A stretch of DNA of 64,000 nt from Pegoplata infirma (lineage: Eukaryota; Arthropoda; Insecta; Diptera; Anthomyiidae): positions 133,885,182 through 133,949,181 of the forward strand of contig OY992539.1 of assembly GCA_963921195.1 (NCBI GenBank), read 5' to 3'. How positions within the stretch are numbered: the first letter of the stretch is position 1; each line of letters starts with the position of its first letter. A program made the position numbers and the translations under genes. Shown here piece after piece: positions 10,473 through 20,775 of the stretch. The notes beneath the pieces were generated by a model. The model was not told the DNA's origin. It did no database searches and was given only the letters and a program-made list of their open reading frames with translations.

Positions 10473-10990
10473 GTTTCTTGAAAATATGTTTTTGGAATGC
10501 TAACGGCGTAACCCAGCATAAGGCTGAGATATCTAGTTTTCTATCGCGTGAAAATATAGATGTGTTGCTACTTTCAGAAACACATCTGACAAATAGATAT
10601 TGCTTTAACATTCCCGGATATACATTCCATAAAACAAATCACCCTGACGGTAAGGCACATGGTGGCTCTGGTATTCTTATTGGGAATAGAATTAAACATC
10701 ATGCTTTGGAAGACTTTTCCAAGAACTACCTTCAGGCTACATCAATTCACATTTATTGGGGACATGGTGGCCTTACTCTATCGGCAATATACTGCCCACC
10801 ACGTTTTTCGGTTACTCAAAACCAATTCGACGAGTTTTTTAAAACACTTGGAAATCGTTTCCTGGCTTGCGGGGATTATAATGCTAAGCACACCTATTGG
10901 GGATCACGTCTTATAAACCCCAGGGGAAGACAGCTTTACTACTTGCTAGTTGATCGAAAAAAACAGGTTCGATATTATATCACCTGGTAA
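10469..10990 (+). CDS. Jockey ORF2, endonuclease half (frameshifted at about 10957-10963)
   Basis: Starts at the ATG overlapping the ORF1 stop. APE-like endonuclease motifs appear in order: FWNANGV (residues 8-14), LLSETHL (catalytic Glu, about 35-41), GGSGILIG, SAIYCPP and ACGDYNAKHTYWGS (catalytic Asp and Asn, about 132-145). At residue 162 the frame enters seven A's (10957-10963), is shifted by one base and ends after eight more codons. The rest of the domain, including the SDH motif, is in the next frame. The enzyme nicks target DNA to prime reverse transcription. One extra A explains the break; it may be a real mutation or a homopolymer sequencing error. Confidence 0.93.
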   Translation: MSFLKICFWNANGVTQHKAEISSFLSRENIDVLLLSETHLTNRYCFNIPGYTFHKTNHPDGKAHGGSGILIGNRIKHHALEDFSKNYLQATSIHIYWGHGGLTLSAIYCPPRFSVTQNQFDEFFKTLGNRFLACGDYNAKHTYWGSRLINPRGRQLYYLLVDRKKQVRYYITW

Positions 10991-13133
10991 ACCAACCTAT
11001 TGGCCTTCTGATCCTAGGAAAATACCAGATCTTATAGATTTTGGAGTCTCCAAGAATATTGATAGAAATAAAGTATCAGTTGAAACATCATTCGGCCTCT
11101 CTTCCGACCATTCTCCTGTCATAGTAAATTATTATAATGATCCTAAGGAGCTGAAAAACCCCTGTGTATTAACGTCTTATAGAACCAATTGGTTAAAATA
11201 TAAGAAATATATAAGTAGTCACATCCACACTGATCCAACATTGGAGTGTGAGGGGGATATTGAAGAATGCGTACAGGACTTAACGTTCATTATGAGGTCA
11301 GCAGCTGAACACTCGACTATTCAGAGTGAAATAACTTCAAACCGTGAATCATATCTATCAAATTCTGAGATTGAAAAACTTATAACGCAAAAAAGAAAAC
11401 TTAGAAGAGCATGGCAAAATTGTAGATCACCTGCTGCAAAGCAGAGGCTGTCAGAGGCTACAAGAAAACTGAGAGAAGCCCTTCATTTAGAAGAGGATCG
11501 TAGAAATATGTCTTATATAGAGGGACTGGAAAATTCAAGCTCCACCAATTATTCGTTGTGGAAGGCTGCAAAAAATATGAAAACACCGGTAGAGGGCGAG
11601 CCACCACTTAGAAATAAAAGTGGAAATTGGGCACAGAGTGATGAAGACAAAGCGTGCACCTTCGCAGAACATTTATATTCAGTCTTTGAACCAAATCCAC
11701 CGGATCATGACTTTACGCTCCCTGAACCGCCTAACAGAGCTGATATGACTAATTTTATAATCAACCCTTACGAGGTTGAGACTATAATTAAGGATAATTT
11801 AAATCCTAAAAAAGCTCCTGGATGTGACCTCGTCACTCCAAGAATGATAAGAAACCTACCATTCATAGCAGTTATAACCCTCACAAAACTGTTTAACGCG
11901 ATCTTGCTTCAAGGATATTTTCCAGATATGTGGAAAATTTCTGAAATTAAAATGATATCCAAGCCAGGAAAAGATTTAACTTTACCTTCATCATATAGAC
12001 CTATTAGCTTGCTTCCGTGTCTGTCGAAATTATTTGAGAAAGTTTTTCTTAAAAAAATTATGCCTTCCCTGGAAAACTGTAACATTATTCCTGCTCACCA
12101 GTTTGGTTTCCGCGAAAAGCATGGAACAATAGAACAAGTAAACCGCATTACAAGCGAGATAAGAAAGGCCTACGAGGAAAAGAAATATTGTTCAGCGATT
12201 TTTCTTGACGTCGCACAGGCTTTCGACAAAGTCTGGCACGAGGGTCTATTAATTAAGGTAAAAGGTCTTTTACCCACCTGTACTCATAAGCTACTTGAAT
12301 CCTATCTTCTTAACCGAAAATTCAGGGTAAAATATAAGGATACTACATCTGGAGATTTTGAAATGAAAGCTGGAGTTCCGCAGGGAAGTGTACTTGGTCC
12401 TATTTTATATTTGATTTTTACATCAGATTTGCCAACTAACGACCGTCTGCTAACGTCAACTTTTGCAGACGATACAGCAATTATTAGTACACACACGAAT
12501 CCATCCGTTGCATCAATTGAACTTAATAACCATCTTAGAATTGTGGAGACGTGGTTTAAAAATTGGCGAATAAAAGTCAATGCTTTGAAAAGCAAGCACG
12601 TTACTTTTACACTAAGAACAGGAACTTGTCCTCCTGTCTCCCTAAATGGAGAACATATCCCACAATCTGAGAATGTAACATACCTTGGCATTCATTTGGA
12701 CAGGCGATTAACATGGCGAAAGCACATAGAAGCCAAGAGGCTTCAAATGAAGCTGAAATCCAGCAATTTACACTGGTTAATTAACAAATATTCTAAACTT
12801 AGCCTTGACTCAAAAGTCACCCTGTATAACTGTATATTAAAACCAATTTGGACCTACGGTATCCAACTTTATGGTACTGCAAGCGCATCCAATATAGAAC
12901 TTATACAGAGGGCACAATCAAAAATTCTTAGAACAATGACCGGCGCGCCATGGTTTATTCGCAACGAGAATATACACAGGGATCTTAACATACCATTTGT
13001 TAAGGATGAGTTTATCACAATAAGGACGAGATATGCTGATAAACTGGAAAATCACCCAAACCCCTTGGCTAGAGTCTTGACACGAACCCAGGGACACTCA
13101 AGACTGCGTCGTGCAGACTTGCCGCCCTTGTAA
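10950..13133 (+). CDS. Jockey ORF2, end of endonuclease plus complete reverse transcriptase
   Basis: This frame continues the ORF2 after the one-base shift; it has no start of its own (the first codon is TTG). It holds SSDHSPV (endonuclease His), then a linker, then the RT: KKAPGCDLVTPRMI, PSSYRPISLLP (fingers), HQFGFREKHGTIEQV, FLDVAQAFDKVWH (motif A, catalytic Asp), AGVPQGSVLGPILY (motif B), TFADDTAI (motif C, both Asp), YLGIHLDRRLTW and a thumb ending GHSRLRRADLPPL. All RT catalytic residues are intact. Target-primed reverse transcription of element RNA is the expected activity. Stop at 13131-13133, followed by about 140 bases of 3' UTR. No RNase H follows, as in Jockey. Confidence 0.95.
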   Translation: MIEKNRFDIISPGKPTYWPSDPRKIPDLIDFGVSKNIDRNKVSVETSFGLSSDHSPVIVNYYNDPKELKNPCVLTSYRTNWLKYKKYISSHIHTDPTLECEGDIEECVQDLTFIMRSAAEHSTIQSEITSNRESYLSNSEIEKLITQKRKLRRAWQNCRSPAAKQRLSEATRKLREALHLEEDRRNMSYIEGLENSSSTNYSLWKAAKNMKTPVEGEPPLRNKSGNWAQSDEDKACTFAEHLYSVFEPNPPDHDFTLPEPPNRADMTNFIINPYEVETIIKDNLNPKKAPGCDLVTPRMIRNLPFIAVITLTKLFNAILLQGYFPDMWKISEIKMISKPGKDLTLPSSYRPISLLPCLSKLFEKVFLKKIMPSLENCNIIPAHQFGFREKHGTIEQVNRITSEIRKAYEEKKYCSAIFLDVAQAFDKVWHEGLLIKVKGLLPTCTHKLLESYLLNRKFRVKYKDTTSGDFEMKAGVPQGSVLGPILYLIFTSDLPTNDRLLTSTFADDTAIISTHTNPSVASIELNNHLRIVETWFKNWRIKVNALKSKHVTFTLRTGTCPPVSLNGEHIPQSENVTYLGIHLDRRLTWRKHIEAKRLQMKLKSSNLHWLINKYSKLSLDSKVTLYNCILKPIWTYGIQLYGTASASNIELIQRAQSKILRTMTGAPWFIRNENIHRDLNIPFVKDEFITIRTRYADKLENHPNPLARVLTRTQGHSRLRRADLPPL

Positions 13134-13248
13134 CTATGAGGCCCATATACCAAAATGGCTCCTTTGGAGTGTCTATTATTTTAAGTTAGAGTTTTAAGAT
13201 TTAAATACTTATTGTTAGGCCTAAGAAAGGCGATTCAATAATAGCCAA

Positions 13249-13273
13249 AATAAAGTGTAAAAAAAAAAAAAAA
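13249..13273 (+). terminator. Polyadenylation signal AATAAA and A-tail of the Jockey element
   Basis: AATAAA at 13249-13254 is followed after four bases by about 15 A's (13259-13273), the last two shared with the target duplication. The tail marks reverse transcription from a polyadenylated RNA. Confidence 0.9.
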
Positions 13274-13283
13274 TGTTCAGTTT
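13272..13283 (+). repeat. Right copy of 12-bp target-site duplication AATGTTCAGTTT
   Basis: Exact match to 9525-9536. Together the two copies give the pre-insertion site. Confidence 0.95.
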
Positions 13284-14072
13284 GTCTAAATGACTATTTC
13301 TGTTCTTTGTTTCAATAATAACAATATAAAAAATAAAGACTTTCATTAGCATTCAATTTTTAAAGTCATTTATTTTTATTCTGTAGGTAAAAATAAGTGA
13401 TTCTTCTTAAATTTTTAATGATTTGTGTTCGTTATTTTTTTTTTTTTAATTGTTGGCATTTTTTAAAGAAAAGTCATTAGTTTTTACCTACTTGTGTTAG
13501 TTATTTTTTTGTAGACAAAAAATTCGAAAAAATTATTTATAGAAATATTTTTAGAAATAACATGTTTGTATCAAGTGACTTTGGCACGACGTGTAGACTC
13601 TACACTGTAGAGTGTCTGGCCAGAATATAGTTGATTGCGGGATCGATTCCCCAAAAATTTTAAATGAAAATTGTAAAAATAACCTACGAAATCTTTAATT
13701 TTTAATGTTTTCGTAGGTATTTTTTCTGAATTTGTTTGTATAAATAACACAACAAACATTAATTTTTAATGCTTTCGTATGTTATTGTTTTCGTATTTGT
13801 TTGTGTTATTTATTTTAGAAAATTGTGTTAACAGTAAAAAATAAATGTTCATGTTTGTTAAAACAAATGAATAATTACTGGGATGACTTTCAAATGTTTT
13901 ATCACTTGTTTTAATTATGTTTTTCATTTGTTTTTGCCTACAAAATATTTTAAGTGTAAGAATTAGTGGATCCAGTTTCTGAGTCAGAATTTTTTTCTGT
14001 GGGGCTGTGTTTTTATTAAAATATATGAACTGTTTTATTCGACCTTTAAAATATTATATTTTGAGTAGGGGA
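13284..14072. other. AT-rich, gene-free stretch with a tRNA-like patch
   Basis: Mostly T-rich sequence with recurrent TTTGTGTTAGTTATTTTTT-like phrases. Around 13575-13660 there is a GC-richer patch with ACTCTACA-C-TGTAGAGT (perfect 8-bp arms) and GGGATCGATTCCC, which contains a perfect pol III B-box-like GATCGATTC. It may be a decayed tRNA-derived SINE; the A box is not convincing. Confidence 0.4.
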
Positions 14073-14203
14073 ATTCTAGCTCGAGGGCACTATTTTCTTT
14101 ACTAATTGAAACTGTGGTATTCTCATAGAAAAATATTTAAGAAAATTGTTTTTCTGTTTTAAATTTATTTATGTTGGTCGTTATAATGACCTCGAGCTAG
14201 AAT
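14073..14203. repeat. Perfect 14-bp inverted repeat with 103-bp spacer
   Basis: ATTCTAGCTCGAGG at 14073-14086 and its exact complement CCTCGAGCTAGAAT at 14190-14203. Flanking AT-rich sequence is weakly palindromic further out, so this may be the core of a small fold-back element of about 250 bp. Confidence 0.6.
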
Positions 14204-14394
14204 AAACCTCCATAAAATGCAATATTTTAAAATTTCTATATTTTAATCAAAATTATACAGAATTTAAAATATAAAAACTTACTATTTTTGATAAAGCAAC
14301 AAAAATAAAGTATTTTTAGTAAAATTTAATTTTCAGTCTTCATATTGTCTTTAAAAAATGTTAAACAAAACGTAAATTAAGAAGATGCAACCAA

Positions 14395-15140
14395 CCGAAA
14401 TTTAGAAATAACAATAATTTCTGAATTTTAATTGGGCTTTTCTAAAATTCATATGATTTCAATTGGCCATTTCTGAATTTTAAAGGAGATTTCAGTATTT
14501 CAATGTTGTGAGTTTAATTGGGTCTTTTCATTATTTTTATTGTAATTTCTAAATTTCTGAATTTCAACAAATCAATTGTGAATTTTAAATTAATTTTTTT
14601 TTCTAACCCAATAACCAAACGATACCGTTATGATATCGAGGCAATATCACCTAGTTATCACATATTATACTAAAACGAAATCGTTTTTCCATAAAAATAT
14701 GATATCGTTTACGCTATCGTTAACTCCAGTCGAAACGATAGTAAAATCGTCATTTTCCAAAATTTGTTGAAAAACTATCATTATTCCAGGCAATAACGAT
14801 ATCGTTTCCATATGAAAATGTAATATCATTTTCGATATCGAAATTTCCAGGATTGACGATACCAAAATCGTCCAAAATTCGAAAATGGTATCATATTTTC
14901 GCTATCACTTATCGTTATTTGGTTTATTGGGATAGTCTTAACTGGGGGGTCTCTGAATATTAATAGGGCTTTCTGAATTTCAATTAAGCTTTTGTAAATT
15001 TTAATTGGGCTTTTTTGAAATTTAATTGGAATTTTTGAATTTTAATTAGCTTTTCTGAATTTCAAGTCGGGTTTCCAATTGGGCCTTACTAAATTTTAAT
15101 TGGAATTTCTGAATGTCAATTATGATTTTCTTAATTTCAA
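14395..15140. repeat. Degenerate satellite, about 20-22 bp unit (TTTCTGAATTTTAATTGGGC)
   Basis: Variants of CTGAATTTTAATTGGGCTTTT recur many times on both sides of the MITE at 14606-14932. Units are diverged and of unequal length. No coding potential. Confidence 0.75.
14604..14934. mobile_element. MITE (14606-14932, 327 bp) with TA duplication, inserted in the satellite
   Basis: The left end ACCCAATAACCAAACGATA and the reverse-complemented right end TCCCAATAAACCAAATAACG are imperfect inverted repeats flanked by TA on each side (14604-14605, 14933-14934). The interior is crowded with GATATCGTT-like words in both orientations. A TA duplication fits Tc1/mariner-type MITEs; no transposase is present. 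Confidence 0.65.
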
Positions 15141-15145
15141 TCCTA

Positions 15146-15570
15146 CAGTGGGTTTCTGTGGTTTCGCCTTTATTTTGGAAGTGTTTGAAATATTTAAAGT
15201 AGTAACTGTGTTTTTTGTTGTGTGTGGCCCTTCACATGATTTTTGTTTGGACACTCAATTTCTCCATCACATTTTCTTGGTAACACATTCCACTTATTGT
15301 TAGACAAAAATAACAATATAAAAACTATTTAAAGCTCTATGGGAACGTAATGGAATTATTTTTTGTGGCCTTTTTGTGTTGGTTGGTTGGTTGGTTGTTA
15401 GTGTTTGATTTTGATTTGATTGTAAATAAAACAACAGAAGCTGTGGTCGTTCATTTGTTATTTTGGTTAAATATTTTGACATTTATGAGCTTTTAAAAAC
15501 ACATGAAATATCACCAGACAAATGAAAATGTCAAATGAGATCAAACAAATTATCAAAAGAAAGTTTATTT
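15146..15570. other. Gene-free AT-rich stretch with a short GGTT repeat
   Basis: Contains TTGGTTGGTTGGTTGG near 15380-15396 and spurious frames only. Confidence 0.5.
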
Positions 15571-17485
15571 TTTTATACCCTGCACTCTAGTGATAGAGGG
15601 TATATAACAGTTTATCATTCTGTTTGTAACACCTTGAAATATTGGTTTGGGACCTCATAAAGTATATACACAGAAAAAAATAAAAAATAAATTATTAAAT
15701 GTTTGAAAAAAAAAATTGAGTAAATTTTTAATTGATGCAATTAATAATTTACTCAAAATTTATCTATTTATTTTTTTAAAAAGTTTAAAAAAGTTTTACA
15801 TTTTTTTACAAAAAAAAAAAAAACAGAAAACTTGTTTCTTTAAACTTTACCAAACATATTTATGTCTCAAAATCATAGGAACATTTTATAAAGACAATTA
15901 AAAACTTTCATATACATACACAAAAAACTATAAACTTAACGAGAATTCAAAAAACTTATTAATCTTTATGTATAAATTAAAAAAAATAACTTGAAAAGAG
16001 CAAAATTGCAAAAAATCATCAAATTTTTCATGACGTTTGAACTTTTGTCCACTGTAACTCTGTCATTTCTTAACTAATCTTCACAAGCGAGCCATGGTTA
16101 TTTTAGTAATTTTATTATCTTTCATTAAAAAAAAGAAATACATAAATCGACGAATAGTTTTGAAGATATTTGCATTTAAGTGACATGATCTTTTTTAAAA
16201 ACACAAATATTTTCGAATATCTCGAAAACTGTTCTACTTTTGACCATTCTGACTTCATATTCGGATTCAGCGGACAATTGTACACAAAGATTAGGTGTCA
16301 GATACATTTGGTCAAAAAACTGTCACGTAGTGTTATTATTGCATTTCAACAAAATCGGTTCAGTGGCTCCAAAGTTATAAGCAAAATAGGGAATTTCGGG
16401 AAGAGTTTTTCGCGAATGTACGAGATAAAAAACGAGCTAACCTTCGAAAGACAATCTGGAGACTGCTGAAGCTTGCCATATATATTTGTCATTCCCCTGG
16501 TCTGTTCGGCTTTACATGGGTCTAGTGACTCAAAAGTTATAAGCAAAATCGAGAATTTCAGATTTGTTTCACCTTAAATTCACGTATTAAAAAACTAAAA
16601 CAAGTTTAAAAACATTTTTAAGCCACTAAAATATTTTACAAGGTATTTTTGTCACTCAAAAATATTTTTACACACCAAACAAATTCACTCGAAAAAAATT
16701 TTACACTCAAAATTTTTTTTTTGATTTTTTTGTATATATTCATGATCATCGATCGATTCTAAGACGATCTAGCGATGTCCGTCCGTCTGTCTGTTTAAAA
16801 CAATCTAACTTTTGAAAGACTTTGCGGAGGCTCCTGAAGTATGGCACATATGTTGGGCATTTACCTGGTCAGGTTGGTCTTGCATTCCAGCGAAATCGGT
16901 CCAGTGGTTCAAAAGTTATTAACAAAAGAGTGAGTTTCGGCAAGGGTTTTTCGCTAATTTACGAGATAGAAAACACGATAACTTTCGAAAGGCAATTCTG
17001 AGGATGCTGAAGCTTGGCATATATATTTGCCGTTCCCCTGGCCTGGTTCGTTTTCCGACAAATCGGTCCAGTGGTTCAAAAATTATTAGCAAAACCGTAA
17101 ATTGCAGATTCGCTTCACCTTAAGTTCACGTGCTGAAAAAACGGAGCCTTAAAAAAACAAGCTTTAAAAACATTGGAAAGCCGCAAAATTACTTTAAAAA
17201 GTATTTTTGTCATTTAAAAATATTTTTACACTTAAAAAAAAAATTACTCTGGAAAAAAATTTACTCTCGAAAAAAATTTTACACTCAAAAAAAATTTTAC
17301 ACTAAAAAAAATTTTAATTTTTCTTTTTTTTTTAAATTAATAAAAAAAAGTTTTTTACTCAAAATTAAATATTTCTAATCAAAATTGTTATTTTTTTCAT
17401 GTTAGAAAAATTTTCGATCCGTTAAAAATGGCATTGTGAAGGGTATTCATAGAGTCGGCTAAGTCGAATTTAAATTTTCTACTTG
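15571..17485 (-). mobile_element. Interspersed repeat B, copy 2, enlarged by insertion and internal duplication
   Basis: It is reversed relative to copy 1: it starts TTTTATACCCTGCACTC with AGAGGGTATATAAC and GTAACACCTTGAAATATTGG, and ends CGGCTAAGTCGAATTTAAATT...CTACTTG. Between ATAAAGTATATA (about 15660) and GTATATATTCATGATC (about 16732), landmarks that are contiguous in copy 3, about 1 kb of extra AT-rich sequence is inserted, with GTATATA on both sides. The extra DNA includes another diverged stretch of repeat B-like sequence. Not coding. Confidence 0.6.
16318..17302. repeat. Two diverged direct repeats, about 540-bp period, inside repeat B copy 2
   Basis: AAATCGGT-CAGTGG-TC, GGCAAGGGTTTTTCGC-like, CTGAAGCTTGGCATATATAT and CACCTTAA-TTCACGTG recur in the same order at about 16344-16712 and 16884-17302. 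Identity looks moderate, so the duplication is old. Confidence 0.65.
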
Positions 17486-17645
17486 TTTATATTTTGTGTT
17501 TTTATTAATGTGTTTTTAAATAAGAATTTATTTAAAAATCATTAAATACTTAATGACGATTAAGAAAGTATCATTTAAATAATCTATTGCCGTTGAAATG
17601 GAATAAAATTTGAAATTTTCCAAACAAAAAAATAGTTTGTCTTTA

Positions 17646-17940
17646 ATTTTCTCTAGGTTAGGTTAGGTTGTAAGTGGCTGCTGACGTTTTACGTCAACAC
17701 ACGTAGACTCTGAGGTCCATTGTGATACCACGGGACCGTAATAGGTTTCCCTACTAGTCCCTGTCGTTAAACCATTTTGAGCTTCTTATAAAACTCCTTA
17801 GATGTTGAATTTTGACATCCAACAAATCAGAAAGATCGTACAGCTCCCTAGATCCCAGTGAAGCAAGTCTCTGACCAGAAAGTGCCGGGCAATGGCAAAT
17901 AAAGTGTTCGATAGTTTCCAACTCCTCTTCATTTTCTCTA
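17646..17940 (-). mobile_element. LOA family A 3' end, copy A5 (17656-17930), perfect 10-bp target duplication
   Basis: ATTTTCTCTA occurs at 17646-17655 and 17931-17940. The 275-bp insert starts GGTTAGGTTAGGTTGTAAGTGG on the plus strand, that is, the element ends ...CAACCTAACCTAACC on its own strand. It includes only the last codons of ORF2 (the DLSDVKIQ segment) and 3' UTR, and retains GCTGCTGACGTTTTACGTC, absent from A1. This copy fixes the 3' terminus of the family exactly. Confidence 0.93.
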
Positions 17941-19045
17941 AAGAAACAAAATAAAAATTCTTAAATTTCTTTCCAAATAAAATATTTTCTCATGAAATTG
18001 CTACTGTAGAGGAACATTTAGCAAATTTCCATCGCTGTGCTTTGTTATTTTCTAATCCTTTAATCATTTCTACCCAGAAACAAATTTTTGTCCTTTCAAA
18101 CATCATCATTTAAAAAAAAAAATCATCTTTGTTGCAGTTTTAATCCTGTGCTAATGTACCATGTGAAAAAGAAAGTATTCAAATGTTTAGTGTGGATGAA
18201 GAAAATGATTGTATTTTCTGTTTTTTTTTTTTTTTTTTTTTACAAAGATGATAATATTTTCCCAAAACACTTTGTTCTTGTCCAAATGTCCAGTTTCAAA
18301 TATTGCATTTTAAAGAAATTATCTGCTGCAGAATAGATTTGCAAAAAAAAGAATCCTTTGAAACAATGCATTGCAATTTCATTCTCATCTTTTCATCTCT
18401 GTGTTTTTAACGTTCATAATCCATAAATGCTTTATAATCCTTTTGTTTAACAAAATATTTTTTTAATATTTTCAAATTGTAACAAAACAATATCCTAATA
18501 TTTATCCTTGTAAACGGATTTTAAATTCGTGTCATAATTTCACTTTTCCTCTAAAATATATTTGACCATAAAGTGTTAATAACTCTTTTATGTTTGCCTT
18601 CTTCTCAAACTCTATTCTTAAGGTAAAGAATTATAATTTTTTTGTCTTTAAGGCGGATGTGATAAGAAAACCTTAAATTCAGGTATATTTTAATTAAATA
18701 AAGGATATGGAATGTTGTTTTCAAAGATTTTTATCAATAATATAAATATCTAAAGGTAGCCTTAATTATATAGTTATATCAATTCATCTCATTCAGAACT
18801 ACCAACTATTACGAACTTAAGTGTTTTAGGTAGAAACTATTATATTTTCCATTGACATACGCCGGAGGTCCCGGAAAAACGTCTCAAAGAAAAAAATTTG
18901 CAGGAATTCCTACACTACTCTGTAACAGCTTAAAATATTAGTGGGTGTAGGAAAACCCGACTCAAGTAATTTGAGTCAGAATTACTTTTTGAGTTTCTAG
19001 AGGTTGAGGGCAAAGGGCAGATTATGAATGACACACGTTATCAAG
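17941..19045. other. Gene-free AT-rich stretch
   Basis: Includes a run of more than 15 T's near 18221-18240. No motif-bearing frame on either strand. Confidence 0.55.
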
Positions 19046-19910
19046 TTAGGTTAGCGGTGACGGAGTAAAATACTCCTCACATAGATCGGAAACCGCATTA
19101 ATTCCTCAGCGACGATGATCGAACGCGTTTGTCCTCATCCTGAATTGTAGTAAGAAACCGTTTCCAAGCTCCCGAAGCCATGTCTGCCTAATATGTGTAG
19201 GCGGGTTCTGGCTAAAGCAGGACAGTGGCAAAGAATATGTTTGACCGTTTCCTCAGTTTTAAGTTCATCGCACCTCCTACAGCTGGCATCGGAAATATGT
19301 CCCATTTTCTTTCTATGATAACCTATAAGGCAGTGTCCGGTGATCACTCCAGTGAGTGTAAGGCAGTTCCATCTGGAAAGTGATAGTAAATAGTAAGTTT
19401 TCTTCAGATTGTAGCCTGACCACAATCTGCTACTGATCGTACTTGTTAATTCTCTCCACTTTCTGTTAACCTTTGCACTGTTTAGATTGATCGATATGTA
19501 CACAAATACCAATACCATCAGCACTTTGTTTCGCGAGCTCGTCCGCTCTGTCGTTCCCTTAAATACCTATGTGACCTGGTACCAATATTAGTTTCACCTT
19601 GCTTAAACTCCTTAAATTTTGTAAGTTCTCGAAGCATTCGAAACCTACTGTTGACTTGATACAAAAGCTTCTAAGGGCTTTAAGAGCAGCGTGGCTGTCA
19701 ACATAAAAGTTTAATTCTCTGTAAGTCTTATCACTGAATTGTAAAGCTACCTTGCTTATGGCCACCATCTCGGCCTGGAAAATGCTAGAGTTCAAAGGAT
19801 GAATAAAAGTCTCATTTAAACCGCGAAACTCATTTAAAATCCTGCACCGACTCCCATGGATTGTGTGGAGACGTCAATATTTTGTGTTGTCCCAGCCAAA
19901 AAAGAACGGA
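19046..19910 (-). mobile_element. Second LOA-like family (D), 3' fragment
   Basis: The plus-strand left end is GTTAGGTTAGCGGTGACG, again a CCTAAC-type 3' end, followed by the C-terminal ORF2 region and RNase H in minus orientation. Sequence differs from family A throughout, so it is a separate family with the same kind of tail. The 5' limit near 19.9 kb is approximate. Confidence 0.75.
19135..19830 (-). pseudogene. RNase H domain and Cys/His tail of LOA-like element D
   Basis: The frame 19795-19559 carries IFQAEMVAI (catalytic Glu region), FYVDSHAALKAL (catalytic Asp) and KLILVPGHIGI, all RNase H hallmarks. After a frame break, 19524-19135 has LKKTYYLLSLSRWNCLTLTG, ITGHCLIGYH, then CRRCDELKTEETVKHILCHCP, the C-terminal C-C-H-C motif. 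RNase H removes the RNA strand after first-strand synthesis. The break between the two frames makes it a pseudogene. Confidence 0.85.
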
Positions 19911-20164
19911 TTCCTCAGAAAAAATGCAATTAAACTACAAATTCACATTTTGCAACTGCAATGTTTTTGTTGCCAAAAATTGCACTTTTAAATTCCGAGC
20001 TAAAAACTTCGCGTTTTCTGTAAATAAATAATGAATTGTTAATACGGTGATTAAAACTTCATTATTTACTTACTTTCTTTAAATTTAATCGGGTTTGTGG
20101 CAAAAATAAATATTTTTGCAATTTAGTTTTTTATAAATGTTTAACTGCAATTTTGTGTGTTAAT

Positions 20165-20775
20165 AAGATTCCGAAAGAAACGCTAACAGGTCGCCCGTAG
20201 AACGACTCCTACGAAAGCCATATTGTCGATCACACAAAAGTGAATTAGACTCCAGATAATTTACCAAGTGGTGGTTAATCATGCTCGGACATTCGAGAGC
20301 GTAGAGCAAATTGCTATTGGGCGGTGGTTTTTATGGTTTGTAGCCTCACCCTTTTTGGAAATGGCTGGACGTTGGCCACCTTTCAACAAGAGGGAAAAAC
20401 TCCTGCCCGGTACCAGTAGCTAAATAATGCGGCCAAAGGACGAGACAACGACAATGCACATTTCTTCAGGGCTACAGCCGTTACACCATCCGACCCAGGG
20501 GACTTGTTTATGTTGAGTTTTAACTGCACGCGCTCGAAAAAATATCTTAGATATAGAAACGAATACCCTCTCGAGTTCGGGCGGTAGTTGATTGCTTTCC
20601 GGTAAGTATGAATTTCTTTCAAACAAATGACCAAAAGGTCTTAAGTACTACCCTGCGGAGCAGCAAGGACCTTAGCACGCAGACGCTGTTCGTAAAGAAG
20701 CTTTTTACGCCTGAGTACTCTGGCGCAGTCGTTTCTCGCCTGTTTACGTAACGCGTCTGCAACTGGATTTTTGTT
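20165..20775 (-). pseudogene. Non-LTR family C, reverse transcriptase fingers fragment (C1)
   Basis: The minus-strand frame 20634-20383 contains NINKSPGSDGVTAVALKKCA, the SPGPDG motif at the start of the RT, and the flanks match the family C copy at about 50.4-51.06 kb nucleotide by nucleotide with indels (for example GCTTTTTACGCCTGAGTACT). It provides the uninterrupted version of the site where a MITE sits at 51073 in copy C4. No tail or duplication seen. Confidence 0.8.

Larger units (their letters stand above)
9537..13271 (+). mobile_element. Jockey-clade non-LTR retrotransposon, 5'-truncated, 3.7 kb, with poly-A tail
   Basis: The element runs from the base after the left target duplication to the A-tail before the right one. 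It has an ORF1 with three zinc knuckles, an ORF2 with APE-type endonuclease and reverse transcriptase, a short 3' UTR with AATAAA, and no RNase H, all as in Jockey. The perfect 12-bp duplication and almost intact frames make it the youngest large insertion in the window. The 5' UTR (internal promoter) and the start of ORF1 are missing, so it cannot be autonomous. A relic of the same family lies 1 kb upstream on the same strand. Confidence 0.95.

Noticed and set aside
10957..10964. Programmed -1 frameshift at the A-AAA-AAC heptamer in Jockey ORF2
   Set aside because: Moving from the endonuclease frame to the RT frame needs +1 (or -2), not -1, and the two frames form one uninterrupted protein if a single A is removed. 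A plain indel explains it.
9437..13950. TA-type MITE surrounding the Jockey element (CACTCAAAAAATTATG ... TTTTAAGTGTAAG)
   Set aside because: The two tips match only in part and the flanking dinucleotides differ.
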